The notes below the pieces were generated by a model that did not search any database, was not told where the DNA came from, and was given only the letters and a program-made list of their open reading frames with translations. Position numbers and translations under genes: made by a program. Of a stretch of 64,000 nucleotides of DNA, positions 11,905 to 21,017 are shown in pieces; within the stretch, counting starts at the first letter, position 1; each line of letters starts with the position of its first letter. Source of the stretch: Achromobacter veterisilvae (GTDB lineage Bacteria > Pseudomonadota > Gammaproteobacteria > Burkholderiales > Burkholderiaceae_B); the NCBI RefSeq assembly GCF_900496975.1, contig NZ_UFQC01000002.1, forward strand, positions 124,001 through 188,000. Reading direction: 5' to 3'.

Positions 11905-12849
11905 TCAGGGGCAGGACCGATCGGTAGAACATGGCTGAAACGAGTGTACTCCTGTCGGCCCGGCGGCGGAGTAATGCCGCGCCACCAGTTCCACGGCCTT
12001 TTCCTGCAGCGGCGAACGCGCGGCGCCGGGCCAGATCGCCTGGCTGACCGAGCGGGCCGCGTGCTCGAATGCGATGAACCGCGTGCCCGCCAGGCCGCTG
12101 CGCGACAGGCAGGCCGGCACGATGGAAACGCCCAGCCCCTGCGACACCAGCGACGCGACGCTCAGCCAGTGGCGCACCTCGTGCCGGATGACCGGCGTGA
12201 AGCCCGCCGACACGCACATGGCCAGCACCGTCTCGTAGTAGCTCGGCGAAGCCGCCCGCGCGAAGAACACGAAATCGTCCGCCGCCAGGTCGGCCAGCCG
12301 CAGCGATTCGCGGCCCGCCAGCGGATGCGCCTGCGGCAGGCACACCATGAAGGGCTCGGCCACCAGGTCCCGCGCCTCCACCCCTTTCGGCAGGGGATTG
12401 GCGTGGATGAAGCCCAGGTCCTGCTCGCCGCGCCGCACCGCCTCGATCTGGTCGTGCGAGTTCAATTCGGTCAGCACGTGCTCCACGTCCGGCAGTTCGG
12501 CCCGCATCGCGTTCAGCAGCGCGGGCAGCCCCCGGTACAGCATGGAGCCGACAAAACCGATGCGCAGCCTGCCGCGCAGGCCCGCGTCCACGCGCTGCAC
12601 CAGCGTGCGCACCTCCTCCGCCTGGCGCAGCAGCGTCAGGGCCTCGCGGTACAGCACCTGCCCGGCGTCGGTCAGTTCCACGTGGCGGCTGCTGCGAGTC
12701 AGCAGCCGCGCGCCCACGTTGTCCTCCAGTTGCCGGATGGCGTAGCTCAGCGGCGGCTGGGAGATGTGCAGCCGGACGGCGGCCCGGCTGAAATGGCGCT
12801 CTTCGGCCACGGCGATGAAATAGCGCAGCAGGCGCGGATCCAGGTCCAT
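11905..12849 (-). CDS. LysR-type transcriptional regulator
   Basis: This 314-aa LysR protein has an N-terminal winged helix-turn-helix (RLLRYFIAVAEERHFSRAA, then LHISQPPLSYAIRQLEDNVG) and a periplasmic-binding-protein-like effector domain. ATG 12849 is chosen because AAGGGGACAAGC precedes it; longer in-frame starts would run through the AT-rich promoter. It is divergent from the acyl-CoA dehydrogenase/Bug/CoA-transferase operon and probably controls it and itself from the 123-bp gap. A role in aromatic or carboxylic acid catabolism is inferred from that context. Confidence 0.93.
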   Translation of the reverse strand: MDLDPRLLRYFIAVAEERHFSRAAVRLHISQPPLSYAIRQLEDNVGARLLTRSSRHVELTDAGQVLYREALTLLRQAEEVRTLVQRVDAGLRGRLRIGFVGSMLYRGLPALLNAMRAELPDVEHVLTELNSHDQIEAVRRGEQDLGFIHANPLPKGVEARDLVAEPFMVCLPQAHPLAGRESLRLADLAADDFVFFARAASPSYYETVLAMCVSAGFTPVIRHEVRHWLSVASLVSQGLGVSIVPACLSRSGLAGTRFIAFEHAARSVSQAIWPGAARSPLQEKAVELVARHYSAAGPTGVHSFQPCSTDRSCP

Positions 12850-12870
12850 GCTTGTCCCCTTGTTCCTTCT

Positions 12871-12920
12871 ATCTATATTTTTTTTGGATTGTTCTACACA
12901 AAAAAGGTATTTGTATAGAT
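12871..12920. promoter_or_regulatory. AT-rich inverted repeat in the LysR/acyl-CoA dehydrogenase divergent gap
   Basis: ATCTATA (12871-12877) and TATAGAT (12914-12920) are inverted copies separated by 36 AT-rich bases, in a gap much poorer in G+C than its surroundings. Both sites lie in the region expected for LysR binding and overlapping divergent promoters. The site assignment is tentative. Confidence 0.35.
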
Positions 12921-12972
12921 TAATCCACCCGCGCACCATCAAGCATCTTTTTCCGTTTTGCAGGATGCCGCC

Positions 12973-14673
12973 ATGGATGCCCCCGTCAAGACCGCCACGC
13001 CCGCCGCCACGCCCGTTCCGGATTCGCGCGGCCTGAACCTGTTCCTTGCCGATCCTTACGCCGCGGCGCTCAGCCGGCGCTACCTGCCCCCGGCGCTGCA
13101 TGCCCACCTGCTGCCGCACCTGGAACGGCTGGGCGAACTGGCGGGCGGCGCCATGGACGAACTGGCGTCGGCGGCCGACAGGAACCCGCCCACCCTGTCC
13201 GTGCGCAATCGCGCCGGCACGGACGAATCGCGCATCGACAAGCACCCGGCCTACGTCGAGCTCGAACGCCTGGCCTACAGCGAGTTCGGCCTGGCCGCGC
13301 TATCGCACCGGGGCGGCGTGCTGGGCTGGCCCGAGCCGATGCCGGCCGCCGCCAAATACGCGCTCAGCCACTTGTTCGTGCAGGCGGAGTTCGGCCTGTG
13401 CTGCCCGGTCAGCATGACGGATTCGCTGGCGCGCACGCTGCGCAAGTTCGGCGACCCGGAACTGGTGGCCCGGGTCCTGCCGCAAGTCACCTCCCAGGAT
13501 TTCGACACGCTGCGCCAGGGCGCCATGTTCATGACGGAACAAGGCGCGGGTTCGGACGTCAGCGCCACCGAAACCACGGCCGAGCCCCAGGACGACGGCA
13601 CCTGGCGCCTCTATGGCGACAAATGGTTCTGCTCCAATCCCGACGCGGGCTACGCCATGGTGCTGGCGCGCAGCGAGCCGCAGGCCGGCCTGAAGGGGGT
13701 GTCGCTCTTCCTGCTGCCGCGCGACCTGCCCGGCGGCGGACACAACACCTACCGCATCCTGCGTCTGAAGGACAAGCTGGGCACGCGGTCGATGGCCAGC
13801 GGCGAAATCCGCCTGGAGGGCGCGGTCGCCTGGCTGGTGGGCGAACGCGGCCGCGGCTTCAAGCAGATGGCCGACATGATCAACAACTCGCGCCTGTCCA
13901 ACGGCATGCGCGCCGCCGGCCTGATGCGCCGGGCGGTCACCGAGGCGGTCTACTTCTCGCAGCACCGCCGCGCCTTCGGCAAGCGCCTGATCGACATGCC
14001 GCTGATGCAGCGCCAACTGGTCAAGATGACGGTCTGGGCCGAACAGGCCCGCAGCGTCATGTTCCAGACGGCGCGCGCGCTGGCCGACGCCGACCAGGGC
14101 GGCGGCGATCCGGCGCTGGCCCGCATCCTGACCCCGCTCATCAAATTCCGCGCCTGCCGCGACGCCCGCAAGGTCACCGGCGACGCGATGGAAGTGCGCG
14201 GAGGCTGCGGCTACATCGAGGAATGGACCGAGCCCCGCCTGGTGCGCGACGCGCACCTGGGCTCCATCTGGGAAGGCACCAGCAACATCGTGGCGCTGGA
14301 CGTGCTGCGCGCCATCACGAAGGAAAACTCGCTGCCGGCGCTGCGCAGCCACGTCGACCGCCTGCTGGCCGAGGGCGCGCCCTGCCCGCCCGCCCTGGCC
14401 TCCCTGCAGGCCCGCGCGCTGGAACAGACCTACGCGCTGGCCGAGCACGCCGCCCGGGACAACCGCGCCGAGCTGGCCCGCCAGGCGGCATCGCTGCTGT
14501 ACCACGCGGTTTCCCTGGCCGCCCTGCGCTGGGAAGCCGCCGCCCCCGGACTGGAAAACCGGGCGCGACTGGCCGACCAGGTGCTGCTGCACCGCCTGGG
14601 CCCGAGCGATCCCTATGCCATCCCGCCCGACGAAAGCGCGGCTTGCCGGGCCATCCTGCAATACGCGCTGTAA
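12973..14673 (+). CDS. AidB-like acyl-CoA dehydrogenase
   Basis: This 566-aa flavoprotein belongs to the AidB-like branch of acyl-CoA dehydrogenases, longer than the usual 380 aa. It has the AidB-type N-terminal domain (RFHPAW-like region read here as KHPAYVELERLAY). The FAD/substrate motifs are MFMTEQGAGSDVSATETTA and WFCSNPDAGYAMVLA, followed by RLKDKLGTRSMASGEI. Near the end comes SIWEGTSNIVALDVL, with Glu434 in the position of the catalytic base. ATG 12973 is preceded by GCAGGA; a TTG 15 bases earlier is the alternative. It heads an operon with a Bug protein and a CoA-transferase, so it probably oxidises a CoA ester rather than acting in alkylation response. Confidence 0.88.
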   Translation: MDAPVKTATPAATPVPDSRGLNLFLADPYAAALSRRYLPPALHAHLLPHLERLGELAGGAMDELASAADRNPPTLSVRNRAGTDESRIDKHPAYVELERLAYSEFGLAALSHRGGVLGWPEPMPAAAKYALSHLFVQAEFGLCCPVSMTDSLARTLRKFGDPELVARVLPQVTSQDFDTLRQGAMFMTEQGAGSDVSATETTAEPQDDGTWRLYGDKWFCSNPDAGYAMVLARSEPQAGLKGVSLFLLPRDLPGGGHNTYRILRLKDKLGTRSMASGEIRLEGAVAWLVGERGRGFKQMADMINNSRLSNGMRAAGLMRRAVTEAVYFSQHRRAFGKRLIDMPLMQRQLVKMTVWAEQARSVMFQTARALADADQGGGDPALARILTPLIKFRACRDARKVTGDAMEVRGGCGYIEEWTEPRLVRDAHLGSIWEGTSNIVALDVLRAITKENSLPALRSHVDRLLAEGAPCPPALASLQARALEQTYALAEHAARDNRAELARQAASLLYHAVSLAALRWEAAAPGLENRARLADQVLLHRLGPSDPYAIPPDESAACRAILQYAL

Positions 14674-14722
14674 ACCGACGCCGGCGGCACAGCCGGCGCG
14701 CATCCACCACTGGAGACAAAGC

Positions 14723-15703
14723 ATGACCCGTTATCTCGCCCCCTTGCTGCTGGCGGCCGCCGCCGCCATTCCCGCCGCGCCCGCGCTGGCCGCGGATCCC
14801 TATCCCTCGGAACGCCCCGTCACGCTGATCGTGCCCTTCCCGCCGGGCGGCCCCACCGACGCCCTGGCGCGCAGGCTGGCGGAGAAACTCAGGCAGCCGC
14901 TGAACCAGAACGTCATCGTCGAAAACCGCAGCGGCGCGGGCGGCAACATCGGCTCGGAATACGTGGCCAACGCCAAGCCCGACGGCTACACCCTGCTGTT
15001 CGGCACCTCCGGGCCGCTGGCGATCAACGTCAGCCTGTACAAGAAGCAGGGCTACGATCCCCAGACCAGCTTCGCCCCCATCATCCGCATCGGCCACCTG
15101 CCCAACATCCTGGTCGTGAACCCCTCGGTGCCCGCCAACAACGCGCAGGAGCTGATCGCCTACGCCAAGAAGCATCCGGACGCGCTGAGCTACGCTTCGT
15201 CGGGCAACGGCGCTTCCTCGCACCTGGCCGGCATTCTCTTCAACCGCATGGCCGGCACCCAGATCATGCACATCCCCTACAAGGGCACCGGCCCGGCGCT
15301 CAATGACCTGCTGGGCGGGCAGGTGTCCATGTCGTTCACCGACATCCTGACGGCGCTGCCCTACGTCAAGGCCGGCAAGCTGCGCGCCATCGGCCTGGCG
15401 AGCGCCCAGCGCTCCGACGCGCTGCCCGACCTGCCCACGCTGTCCGAGCAGGGGCTCGTGGGCTACGACGTCAGCGTGTTCTTCGGCATCGTGGCCCCCA
15501 AGAACACGCCGGCCCCGGTCGTGGACACCCTGAACCGCGCGTTCCAGAGCGCCCTGTCCGATCCCGGCGTCGCCCAGACGCTGCGCAGCCAGGGCATCGT
15601 CGAAGCGCAGGACAAGACGCCCCAGGGCCTGTCCGCCTTCATCTCGGCCGAAGTCCCCAAATGGCGCGACGTGATCGCCAGCGCCCACGTTTCCATCGAT
15701 TGA
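14723..15703 (+). CDS. Bug-family (TctC-like) periplasmic binding protein
   Basis: Bug proteins bind organic acids or amides in the periplasm; most are orphans with no known membrane partner. The protein (326 aa) has a Sec signal peptide (about residues 1-24, ending PALA) and then PYPSERPVTLIVPFPPGGPTD, where PFPPGGPTD is the ligand-binding loop of the family. VIVENRSGAGGNIG, MHIPYKGTGPALNDLLGGQV and PDLPTLSEQG follow. It lies between the dehydrogenase and the CoA-transferase, so it probably captures the substrate that these enzymes use. No tctA/tctB genes are in the window. Confidence 0.95.
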   Translation: MTRYLAPLLLAAAAAIPAAPALAADPYPSERPVTLIVPFPPGGPTDALARRLAEKLRQPLNQNVIVENRSGAGGNIGSEYVANAKPDGYTLLFGTSGPLAINVSLYKKQGYDPQTSFAPIIRIGHLPNILVVNPSVPANNAQELIAYAKKHPDALSYASSGNGASSHLAGILFNRMAGTQIMHIPYKGTGPALNDLLGGQVSMSFTDILTALPYVKAGKLRAIGLASAQRSDALPDLPTLSEQGLVGYDVSVFFGIVAPKNTPAPVVDTLNRAFQSALSDPGVAQTLRSQGIVEAQDKTPQGLSAFISAEVPKWRDVIASAHVSID

Positions 15704-15714
15704 ACGGATTCCGC

Positions 15715-16821
15715 ATGGCTTCAACCCTACCCAACGCCGGCGCCCTGGCCGGCTGCAAGGTGATCGACCTGTCCCGCGTGCTGGGCGGCCCCTATTGCAC
15801 GCAGATCCTGGCCGACCACGGCGCGGACGTGCTCAAGATCGAGCCGCCCGGCGGCGACGAGACGCGGGGCTGGGGGCCGCCCTTCCTGGGCGACACCGCC
15901 TCGTACTTCATCGGCGTGAACCGCAACAAGGAAGGCATGACGCTGGACCTGTCCCGGCTGGCGGGCCAGGAGCTGCTGCGCCGCCTGCTGGCCGACGCCG
16001 ACGTGCTGGTCGAGAACTTCAAGCCCGGCACGCTGGAAAAATGGGGCTTGGGATACGAGGCCCTGAGCCGGGAATTTCCAACCCTGATCCATTGCCGGGT
16101 CAGCGGCTTCGGATCCGACGGGCCGCTGGGCGGCCTGCCCGGCTACGACGCCTGCGCCCAGGCCATGTGCGGCCTGATGAGCGTGAACGGCGACGCGGAG
16201 GGCGAGGCCACCCGCGTCGGCCTGCCGGTCGTGGACATGGTGACGGGCCTGAACGCGGCGGTGGCCATCCTGCTGGCGCTCAACGAGCGCGGCCGCAGCG
16301 GCCTGGGGCAGTTCCTGGACATCACGCTGTACGACTGCGCCCTGTCGCTGCTGCATCCGCACGCGCCGAATTATTTCTACAGCGGCAAGGTGCCCGCGCG
16401 CAGCGGCAATGCGCACCCGAACATCGCCCCCTACGAAACGCTGCCCACGGCCACCGGCCCGATCTTCCTGGCGGTGGGCAACAACCGGCAGTTCGCGCAG
16501 TTGGCGCAGGCGCTGGGCGCGCCCGCGCTGGCCGAGGACCCGCGCTACGCCGCCAACGCCGACCGCCTGCGCAACCGCCAGACGCTGCGCGACGAACTGT
16601 CCGCGCTGCTGGCCGGGCACGACGCGTCCGCGCTGGCCGACCGCCTGCTGCGCAGCGGCGTGCCCGCGGCCGCCGTGCTGACGGTGGACCAGGCGCTGGC
16701 GCATCCGCATACCCGGCATCGCGGCATGGTGCTGGAACAAGGCGACTACCGCGGCGTGGGCTCGCCCATCAAGCTGTCGCGCACGCCCGCGGCGCTGCGC
16801 AAGCTGCCGCCAGAGCTGTAG
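15715..16821 (+). CDS. CaiB/BaiF family III CoA-transferase
   Basis: Family III CoA-transferases move CoA between acyl groups, often from succinyl-CoA to a free acid. The 368-aa protein shows the N-terminal VIDLSRVLGGPYCTQILAD, then IEPPGGDETRGWGPPF, NFKPGTLEKWGLGYE and CRVSGFGSDGPL. Asp174 in GLPVVDMVTGLNAA occupies the position of the catalytic aspartate. It starts 11 bases after the Bug stop. The likely job is activation of the acid bound by the Bug protein before oxidation by the AidB-like dehydrogenase. The acid is not known. Confidence 0.92.
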   Translation: MASTLPNAGALAGCKVIDLSRVLGGPYCTQILADHGADVLKIEPPGGDETRGWGPPFLGDTASYFIGVNRNKEGMTLDLSRLAGQELLRRLLADADVLVENFKPGTLEKWGLGYEALSREFPTLIHCRVSGFGSDGPLGGLPGYDACAQAMCGLMSVNGDAEGEATRVGLPVVDMVTGLNAAVAILLALNERGRSGLGQFLDITLYDCALSLLHPHAPNYFYSGKVPARSGNAHPNIAPYETLPTATGPIFLAVGNNRQFAQLAQALGAPALAEDPRYAANADRLRNRQTLRDELSALLAGHDASALADRLLRSGVPAAAVLTVDQALAHPHTRHRGMVLEQGDYRGVGSPIKLSRTPAALRKLPPEL

Positions 16822-16908
16822 GATGGATGAAGCGCGAGATCATCGACGCAAGAGCCCGGACGCCAAGCGCGCGCAATCCATGCGGCCGCGGGCAGCCGGC
16901 GCCTCGCG

Positions 16909-18675
16909 TCACCCCCCCTGCGCCAGGCCTTCGCGGCGCGGATCCACGCCGCCCTGCAGCCCGTCGGGGCCGATAACGATGCCGTGGATACCGCTGGGGA
17001 ATTCGGTGATGCGCACCGGGTGTCCCATGCGCTCGAGCGCGGGCGCCAGGGCCTCCAGCGGCGTGCCCTTCTCCAGCTCGGTCTCCTTGTTGCGGCTGCC
17101 CATGTTGGGCAGGGCGATGGCCGCCTGGATGTCCAGGCCCCAGTCCAGCACGCCCACCAGGGTCTTGGCCACGTAGTTGATGATGGCGCTGCCGCCGGGC
17201 GAACCCACCAGCAGATAGGGCCGGTCGCCGCGCAGCACGATCATCGGCGCCATCGCGCTGCGCGGACGCTTGCCGGGCTCGATGCGGTTGGCCACCAGCC
17301 GGCCTTCGGGGTCCCGGTACGACGACGAAAAATCCGTCATCTCGTTGTTCAGCAGAAAGCCGCGCACGAAGATCTTGCTGCCGAATTCGCTTTCGATGGT
17401 GGTGGTCATGCTCAGCGCATTGCCCTGGGCGTCCACCGCCACCAGGTGGCTCGTGGAAGGCAATTCAAGCGCATCATCCTTGCCCAGCGACAGGAGCTTG
17501 CCTTCGGGATCGCCCGGCAGCGCCACCTTCATGCTGCGGTCCGGACGGATCAGCGCGCCCCGCGCGCGCAGGTAGGCGGGATCCAGCAAGGCGCTCACCG
17601 GCACCGGCACGTAGGCCGGGTCGGCCACATAGAAGTCGCGGTCGGCGAACGCCAGCCGGCCGGCCTCGGAAAAATAATGCACCGCCTCCACGCTGCCCGG
17701 CGCATAGCTGCCGATGGGGAATTGTTCGAGTTCGCCCAGCATCTGCAGCACGGCGATGGGGCCGCTGCTGGGCGGGCCCATGCCGCAAAGCCGATAGCCG
17801 CGGTAGCCGCCGCAGACGGGAGGACGCTCTTGGGCCCGGTAGGCGGCCAGGTCGGCCAGGCTCAGGTCACCGGGCACGGCGTGACCGTGCACCGCGGCGA
17901 CGATGTCCCGGGCGATGCCGCCCTGGTAGAACGCGTCCGCGCCGCCTTCCGCCACCGCGCGCAACGTGCGCGCGAATTCAGGGTTCTTCAGCACGTGGCC
18001 AACCGGCCAGGGCGCGCCGCCGGGCGCGTAGAAATAGGCCGCCGCCGCGGGCTGCGCCGGCAGCGCCTTGTTGCCGGCCAGCAGCGCGTGCAGGCGCGGC
18101 GACACGGCGAAGCCCTGCTCCGCCAACCGGATCGCGGGCTGGAACAGGTCGGCCCAGGGCAGCGCGCCGTGCTCTTTGTGCGCCAGCTCCAATCCGCGCA
18201 GCAGGCCGGGCACGCCGACCGACATGCCGTTGTTGACGGCTTGCGCGAACGGCAGCGGCTTGCCCTGGGCATCCAGGAAGCGGTCCTGGCGGGCCGCGGC
18301 GGGCGCGGTCTCGCGGCTGTCGTAGGTCTGGATGCGGCCGGTCCGGGCCGAATACAGCACCATGAACGCGCCGCCGCCGATGCCGGAGGATTGCGGCTCC
18401 ACCAGGTTCAGCACCAGTTGGGTCGCGATGGCGGCGTCCACCACGCTGCCGCCCCGGCGCAGCATCTCGTCGCCGGCCTGCGTCGCCAGCGGATTGGCCG
18501 ACACCATCATGAAATGCGGGGCCCGCGCCAGTTGGCGGTCCCGCGTGCCGCTGGCGGCCTCCGGGTTGAGGTCCTCGGCCGCCTGGGGCGCCCGCGCCCA
18601 GGCGGCGGGCAGGGCGCACACGAAGGCCATGGCGGCGGCAAGCAGGATCGCGGCGGCATGACTGGGTGCGCGCAT
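16909..18675 (-). CDS. ggt: Gamma-glutamyltransferase (secreted precursor)
   Basis: GGT is a periplasmic Ntn-hydrolase that hydrolyses or transfers the gamma-glutamyl group of glutathione. The 588-aa precursor has a signal peptide (about residues 1-28). The large-subunit motif GGSVVDAAIATQLVLNLVEP is present. The self-cleavage/nucleophile site lies at Thr408 in STSHLVAVD; most members have Thr-Thr-His, here Thr-Ser-His. The small-subunit motif VGSPGGSAIINYVAKTL and RNKETELEKGTPL follow. It is a single gene, divergent from a LysR gene and convergent with the CoA-transferase. Cephalosporin acylase-type activity is possible in this superfamily but less likely. Confidence 0.93.
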   Translation of the reverse strand: MRAPSHAAAILLAAAMAFVCALPAAWARAPQAAEDLNPEAASGTRDRQLARAPHFMMVSANPLATQAGDEMLRRGGSVVDAAIATQLVLNLVEPQSSGIGGGAFMVLYSARTGRIQTYDSRETAPAAARQDRFLDAQGKPLPFAQAVNNGMSVGVPGLLRGLELAHKEHGALPWADLFQPAIRLAEQGFAVSPRLHALLAGNKALPAQPAAAAYFYAPGGAPWPVGHVLKNPEFARTLRAVAEGGADAFYQGGIARDIVAAVHGHAVPGDLSLADLAAYRAQERPPVCGGYRGYRLCGMGPPSSGPIAVLQMLGELEQFPIGSYAPGSVEAVHYFSEAGRLAFADRDFYVADPAYVPVPVSALLDPAYLRARGALIRPDRSMKVALPGDPEGKLLSLGKDDALELPSTSHLVAVDAQGNALSMTTTIESEFGSKIFVRGFLLNNEMTDFSSSYRDPEGRLVANRIEPGKRPRSAMAPMIVLRGDRPYLLVGSPGGSAIINYVAKTLVGVLDWGLDIQAAIALPNMGSRNKETELEKGTPLEALAPALERMGHPVRITEFPSGIHGIVIGPDGLQGGVDPRREGLAQGG

Positions 18676-18785
18676 GAGAGGCTCCGATGTGCGCCGGCGT
18701 TCCGGCAGGCGTCCATCATATCAACGCATCCGGGCGGCGCATCCGGCATAGAATCCCGGTTCCAGTCCACTGCTCCCGTCGTGCC

Positions 18786-19691
18786 ATGCGCCTGCGCCAC
18801 ATCGAGATTTTCGAAGCGATCCGCCGTACCGGATCCCTGACCGAGGCCGCGGCCGCGCTGCACATCTCGCAGCCCGCGGCCAGCAAGCTGCTGGCCCACG
18901 CCGAAGCCCAACTGGGCTTCAAGCTGTTCGAGCGCGTGAAGGGCCGGCTGGTCGCCACCCGCGAGGCCGAGATCCTCACCCCCGAGGTCGCGCGCCTGAA
19001 CCAGGACCTCAACAGCGTGCGCAGGCTGGCCGCCAGCCTGCGCGACCGGCCCAACGGGCACTTGCGGCTGGGCTGCGCGCCCGCGCTGGGCCTGGGGCTG
19101 CTGCCGGGCGTGGTGCGCGACAGCCGCGACGCCCAGCCCGGCATCACCTTCGACATCCACACGCACCACAGCGCCGAACTCGTGCAGGGCCTGCTGACGC
19201 GCGAACTGGACCTGGCCATCACCTTCGACACGAACGACTATCCGGGCCTCACCCGCATGGGACTGGGCCACACAGAGCTCGTGCACCTGAGCCGCAAGCC
19301 CGGCGCCGGCCCGCTGCGGCTGTCGGAGGTGTCGGACATGGCGGGCGATACGCTGATCGTGCTGGACGCGGGCGACGCGTCCGGCGCCCTGCTGCAGATG
19401 GCGCTGGACGCGCAAGGCCTGGATCCGCAGGTCGCCATCCAGGTACAGACCCATTACGTGGCCTGCGCGCTGGTCGACGCCGGCTGCGGCGACGCCGTCG
19501 TGGACGCGATTACGGCGCAGGCGATGCTGCGCCCCGGCATGAGCCTGCGTCGGCTGGAACCCGCCCTGCGCGTGCCCATCAGCATCATGGTGCGCAACCA
19601 GGATCCCCTGTCCGCGCTGCACCGCGACCTGATCGAGCGGCTGAAGGCCGGCTGCGAGGCGCGCCAGGCCGCTCTCGACGGCCCCGCCTGA
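18786..19691 (+). CDS. LysR-type transcriptional regulator
   Basis: This 301-aa LysR protein has a helix-turn-helix at the N-terminus (RHIEIFEAIRRTGSLTEAA, HISQPAASKLLAHAEAQLG). The effector domain resembles CysB/OccR-like regulators (LGCAPALGLGLLPGVV). ATG 18786 starts the conserved domain directly; upstream in-frame codons are in the gap. It is divergent from ggt, 110 bases away, and is followed by a clear terminator. Its target may be ggt or the Bug gene beyond the terminator; sequence alone does not decide. Confidence 0.93.
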   Translation: MRLRHIEIFEAIRRTGSLTEAAAALHISQPAASKLLAHAEAQLGFKLFERVKGRLVATREAEILTPEVARLNQDLNSVRRLAASLRDRPNGHLRLGCAPALGLGLLPGVVRDSRDAQPGITFDIHTHHSAELVQGLLTRELDLAITFDTNDYPGLTRMGLGHTELVHLSRKPGAGPLRLSEVSDMAGDTLIVLDAGDASGALLQMALDAQGLDPQVAIQVQTHYVACALVDAGCGDAVVDAITAQAMLRPGMSLRRLEPALRVPISIMVRNQDPLSALHRDLIERLKAGCEARQAALDGPA

Positions 19692-19718
19692 AGACCGGCC
19701 GCCTTCCCCGAAAAGCAA

Positions 19719-19749
19719 CGGGCGCCCGAATGGGGCGCCCGCTTTTTTT
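19719..19749 (+). terminator. Rho-independent terminator after the LysR gene
   Basis: A perfect 9-bp stem CGGGCGCCC/GGGCGCCCG (19719-19727, 19733-19741) with a 5-base loop is followed by C and seven T (19743-19749). It lies 27 bases after the LysR stop. The opposite strand shows only a weak T-rich tail (TTGCTTTT), so it may also work for the convergent Bug gene, less strongly. Confidence 0.88.
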
Positions 19750-19785
19750 CCGCTTGGGGGCCGGCCTGGCCGCCCCCGCGCAACA

Positions 19786-20778
19786 TCAGTCCAGCTTGAT
19801 GTTCTGCTTCTTCACGACGTCCTTCGCCCAGTCGTACTGCTCTTTGATTTCCTTGGCGAATTCCTCAGGCGTGTTGCCCGACGGCGCCGAGCCCTGCTCG
19901 TCCAGCGCCTTGACGACCTTGGGGTCCTTCAGGGCCACGACAGCGGCATCGCGCAGCTTGTTCACGACGTCCATCGGGGTGCCCTTGGGAGCCAGCAGGC
20001 CGTACCAGACCGGCTGGTTCAGCACCGGGAAGCCCGCGTCCTTGAACGTCGGCACGTCCTTGATGGATTCGATGCGGTCCGGCCAGGCGATGGCCATGGC
20101 GTGCAGCTTGCCCGCCTGGATCTGCGGCATCGACGACGGCAGGTTGTCGAACAGGATTTCGATCTGGCCGCCGACAGCGTCGGCCACGGCCGGGCCCGAA
20201 CCCTTGTACGGCACGTGCACGATGTCCGTGCCGGTGGCCATCTTGAACGATTCGCCCATCAGGTGCAGCACGCCGCAAGTGCCCGAACTGCCGTACGAGT
20301 ACTTGCCCGGGTTCTTCTTCAGCTCTTCCAGGAAGCCCTTGAAGTCCTTGGCGGGGAACTTCGGGTTCACGGCCACGACGTTGGCGGTGTTGGCGAAGTT
20401 GGTGACCGGCTGGAAATCCTTGATCGGATCGTAGGGCAGGTCGTTGGGACGGCAGGCGGGGTTCACGGCCATCGTCGACACGGTGGCGATGGACAGCGTG
20501 TAGCCGTCGGCATCGGCGCGCGCGGCTTCGGACGCGCCGATGGCGCCGCCCGCGCCGCCCTTGTTTTCCACGACCATGGGCTGGCCCAGTTCCTGGCTCA
20601 TGCGCTGCGTCACGAGACGCGCGATGATGTCGGTGGAACCGCCGGGCGCGAACGGAACGATGACGCGGATGGGCTTGCTCGGGTACTTGTCGGCGGCATG
20701 CGCGACGGAGACGCCGAGGGTGCCGGCAGCGCCGGCGGCCAGGGCGATGGCGGCTGCCAGGGAGCGGACTTTATTCAT
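19786..20778 (-). CDS. Bug-family (TctC-like) periplasmic binding protein
   Basis: This 330-aa Bug protein has a Sec signal peptide (about residues 1-29, ending SVAHA). The family loop PFAPGGSTDIIARLV, MVVENKGGAGGAIGASEAA, VHVPYKGSGPAVADAVGGQI and VPTFKDAGFPVLNQP follow. ATG 20778 is preceded by GGAGGAAAC. It stands alone, divergent from an AEC carrier and convergent with a LysR gene, so the ligand is not indicated by neighbours. Its codon use is of the highly expressed type, as is common for these abundant periplasmic proteins. Confidence 0.95.
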   Translation of the reverse strand: MNKVRSLAAAIALAAGAAGTLGVSVAHAADKYPSKPIRVIVPFAPGGSTDIIARLVTQRMSQELGQPMVVENKGGAGGAIGASEAARADADGYTLSIATVSTMAVNPACRPNDLPYDPIKDFQPVTNFANTANVVAVNPKFPAKDFKGFLEELKKNPGKYSYGSSGTCGVLHLMGESFKMATGTDIVHVPYKGSGPAVADAVGGQIEILFDNLPSSMPQIQAGKLHAMAIAWPDRIESIKDVPTFKDAGFPVLNQPVWYGLLAPKGTPMDVVNKLRDAAVVALKDPKVVKALDEQGSAPSGNTPEEFAKEIKEQYDWAKDVVKKQNIKLD

Positions 20779-21017
20779 AGAAGTGTTTCCTCCAATAATG
20801 CGGCCCCGCAGGTGAACGGGCCGTGTGATGTGCCCGCCTGTAGACGGGTCAGCCATTGACGGTGGCGGCGCGCGGCTTGAGTGCTGGGCGAATCGCACTG
20901 CTGTTGTAGGTTGCTTGTGGCACACGCGGCCGCCAGAATGACGGAGAATAGCAGCAAATGCTTACAGTCGCATAGCGTGCCGATCCCCGGTTGACGCGCC
21001 TCAATACGTACTCGCCA

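Noticed and set aside
12901-12957. Considered a standard sigma-70 promoter for the AidB-like gene in the AT-rich gap
   Set aside because: Several weak -10-like hexamers occur but none has a convincing -35 at the correct distance, so no promoter was assigned.
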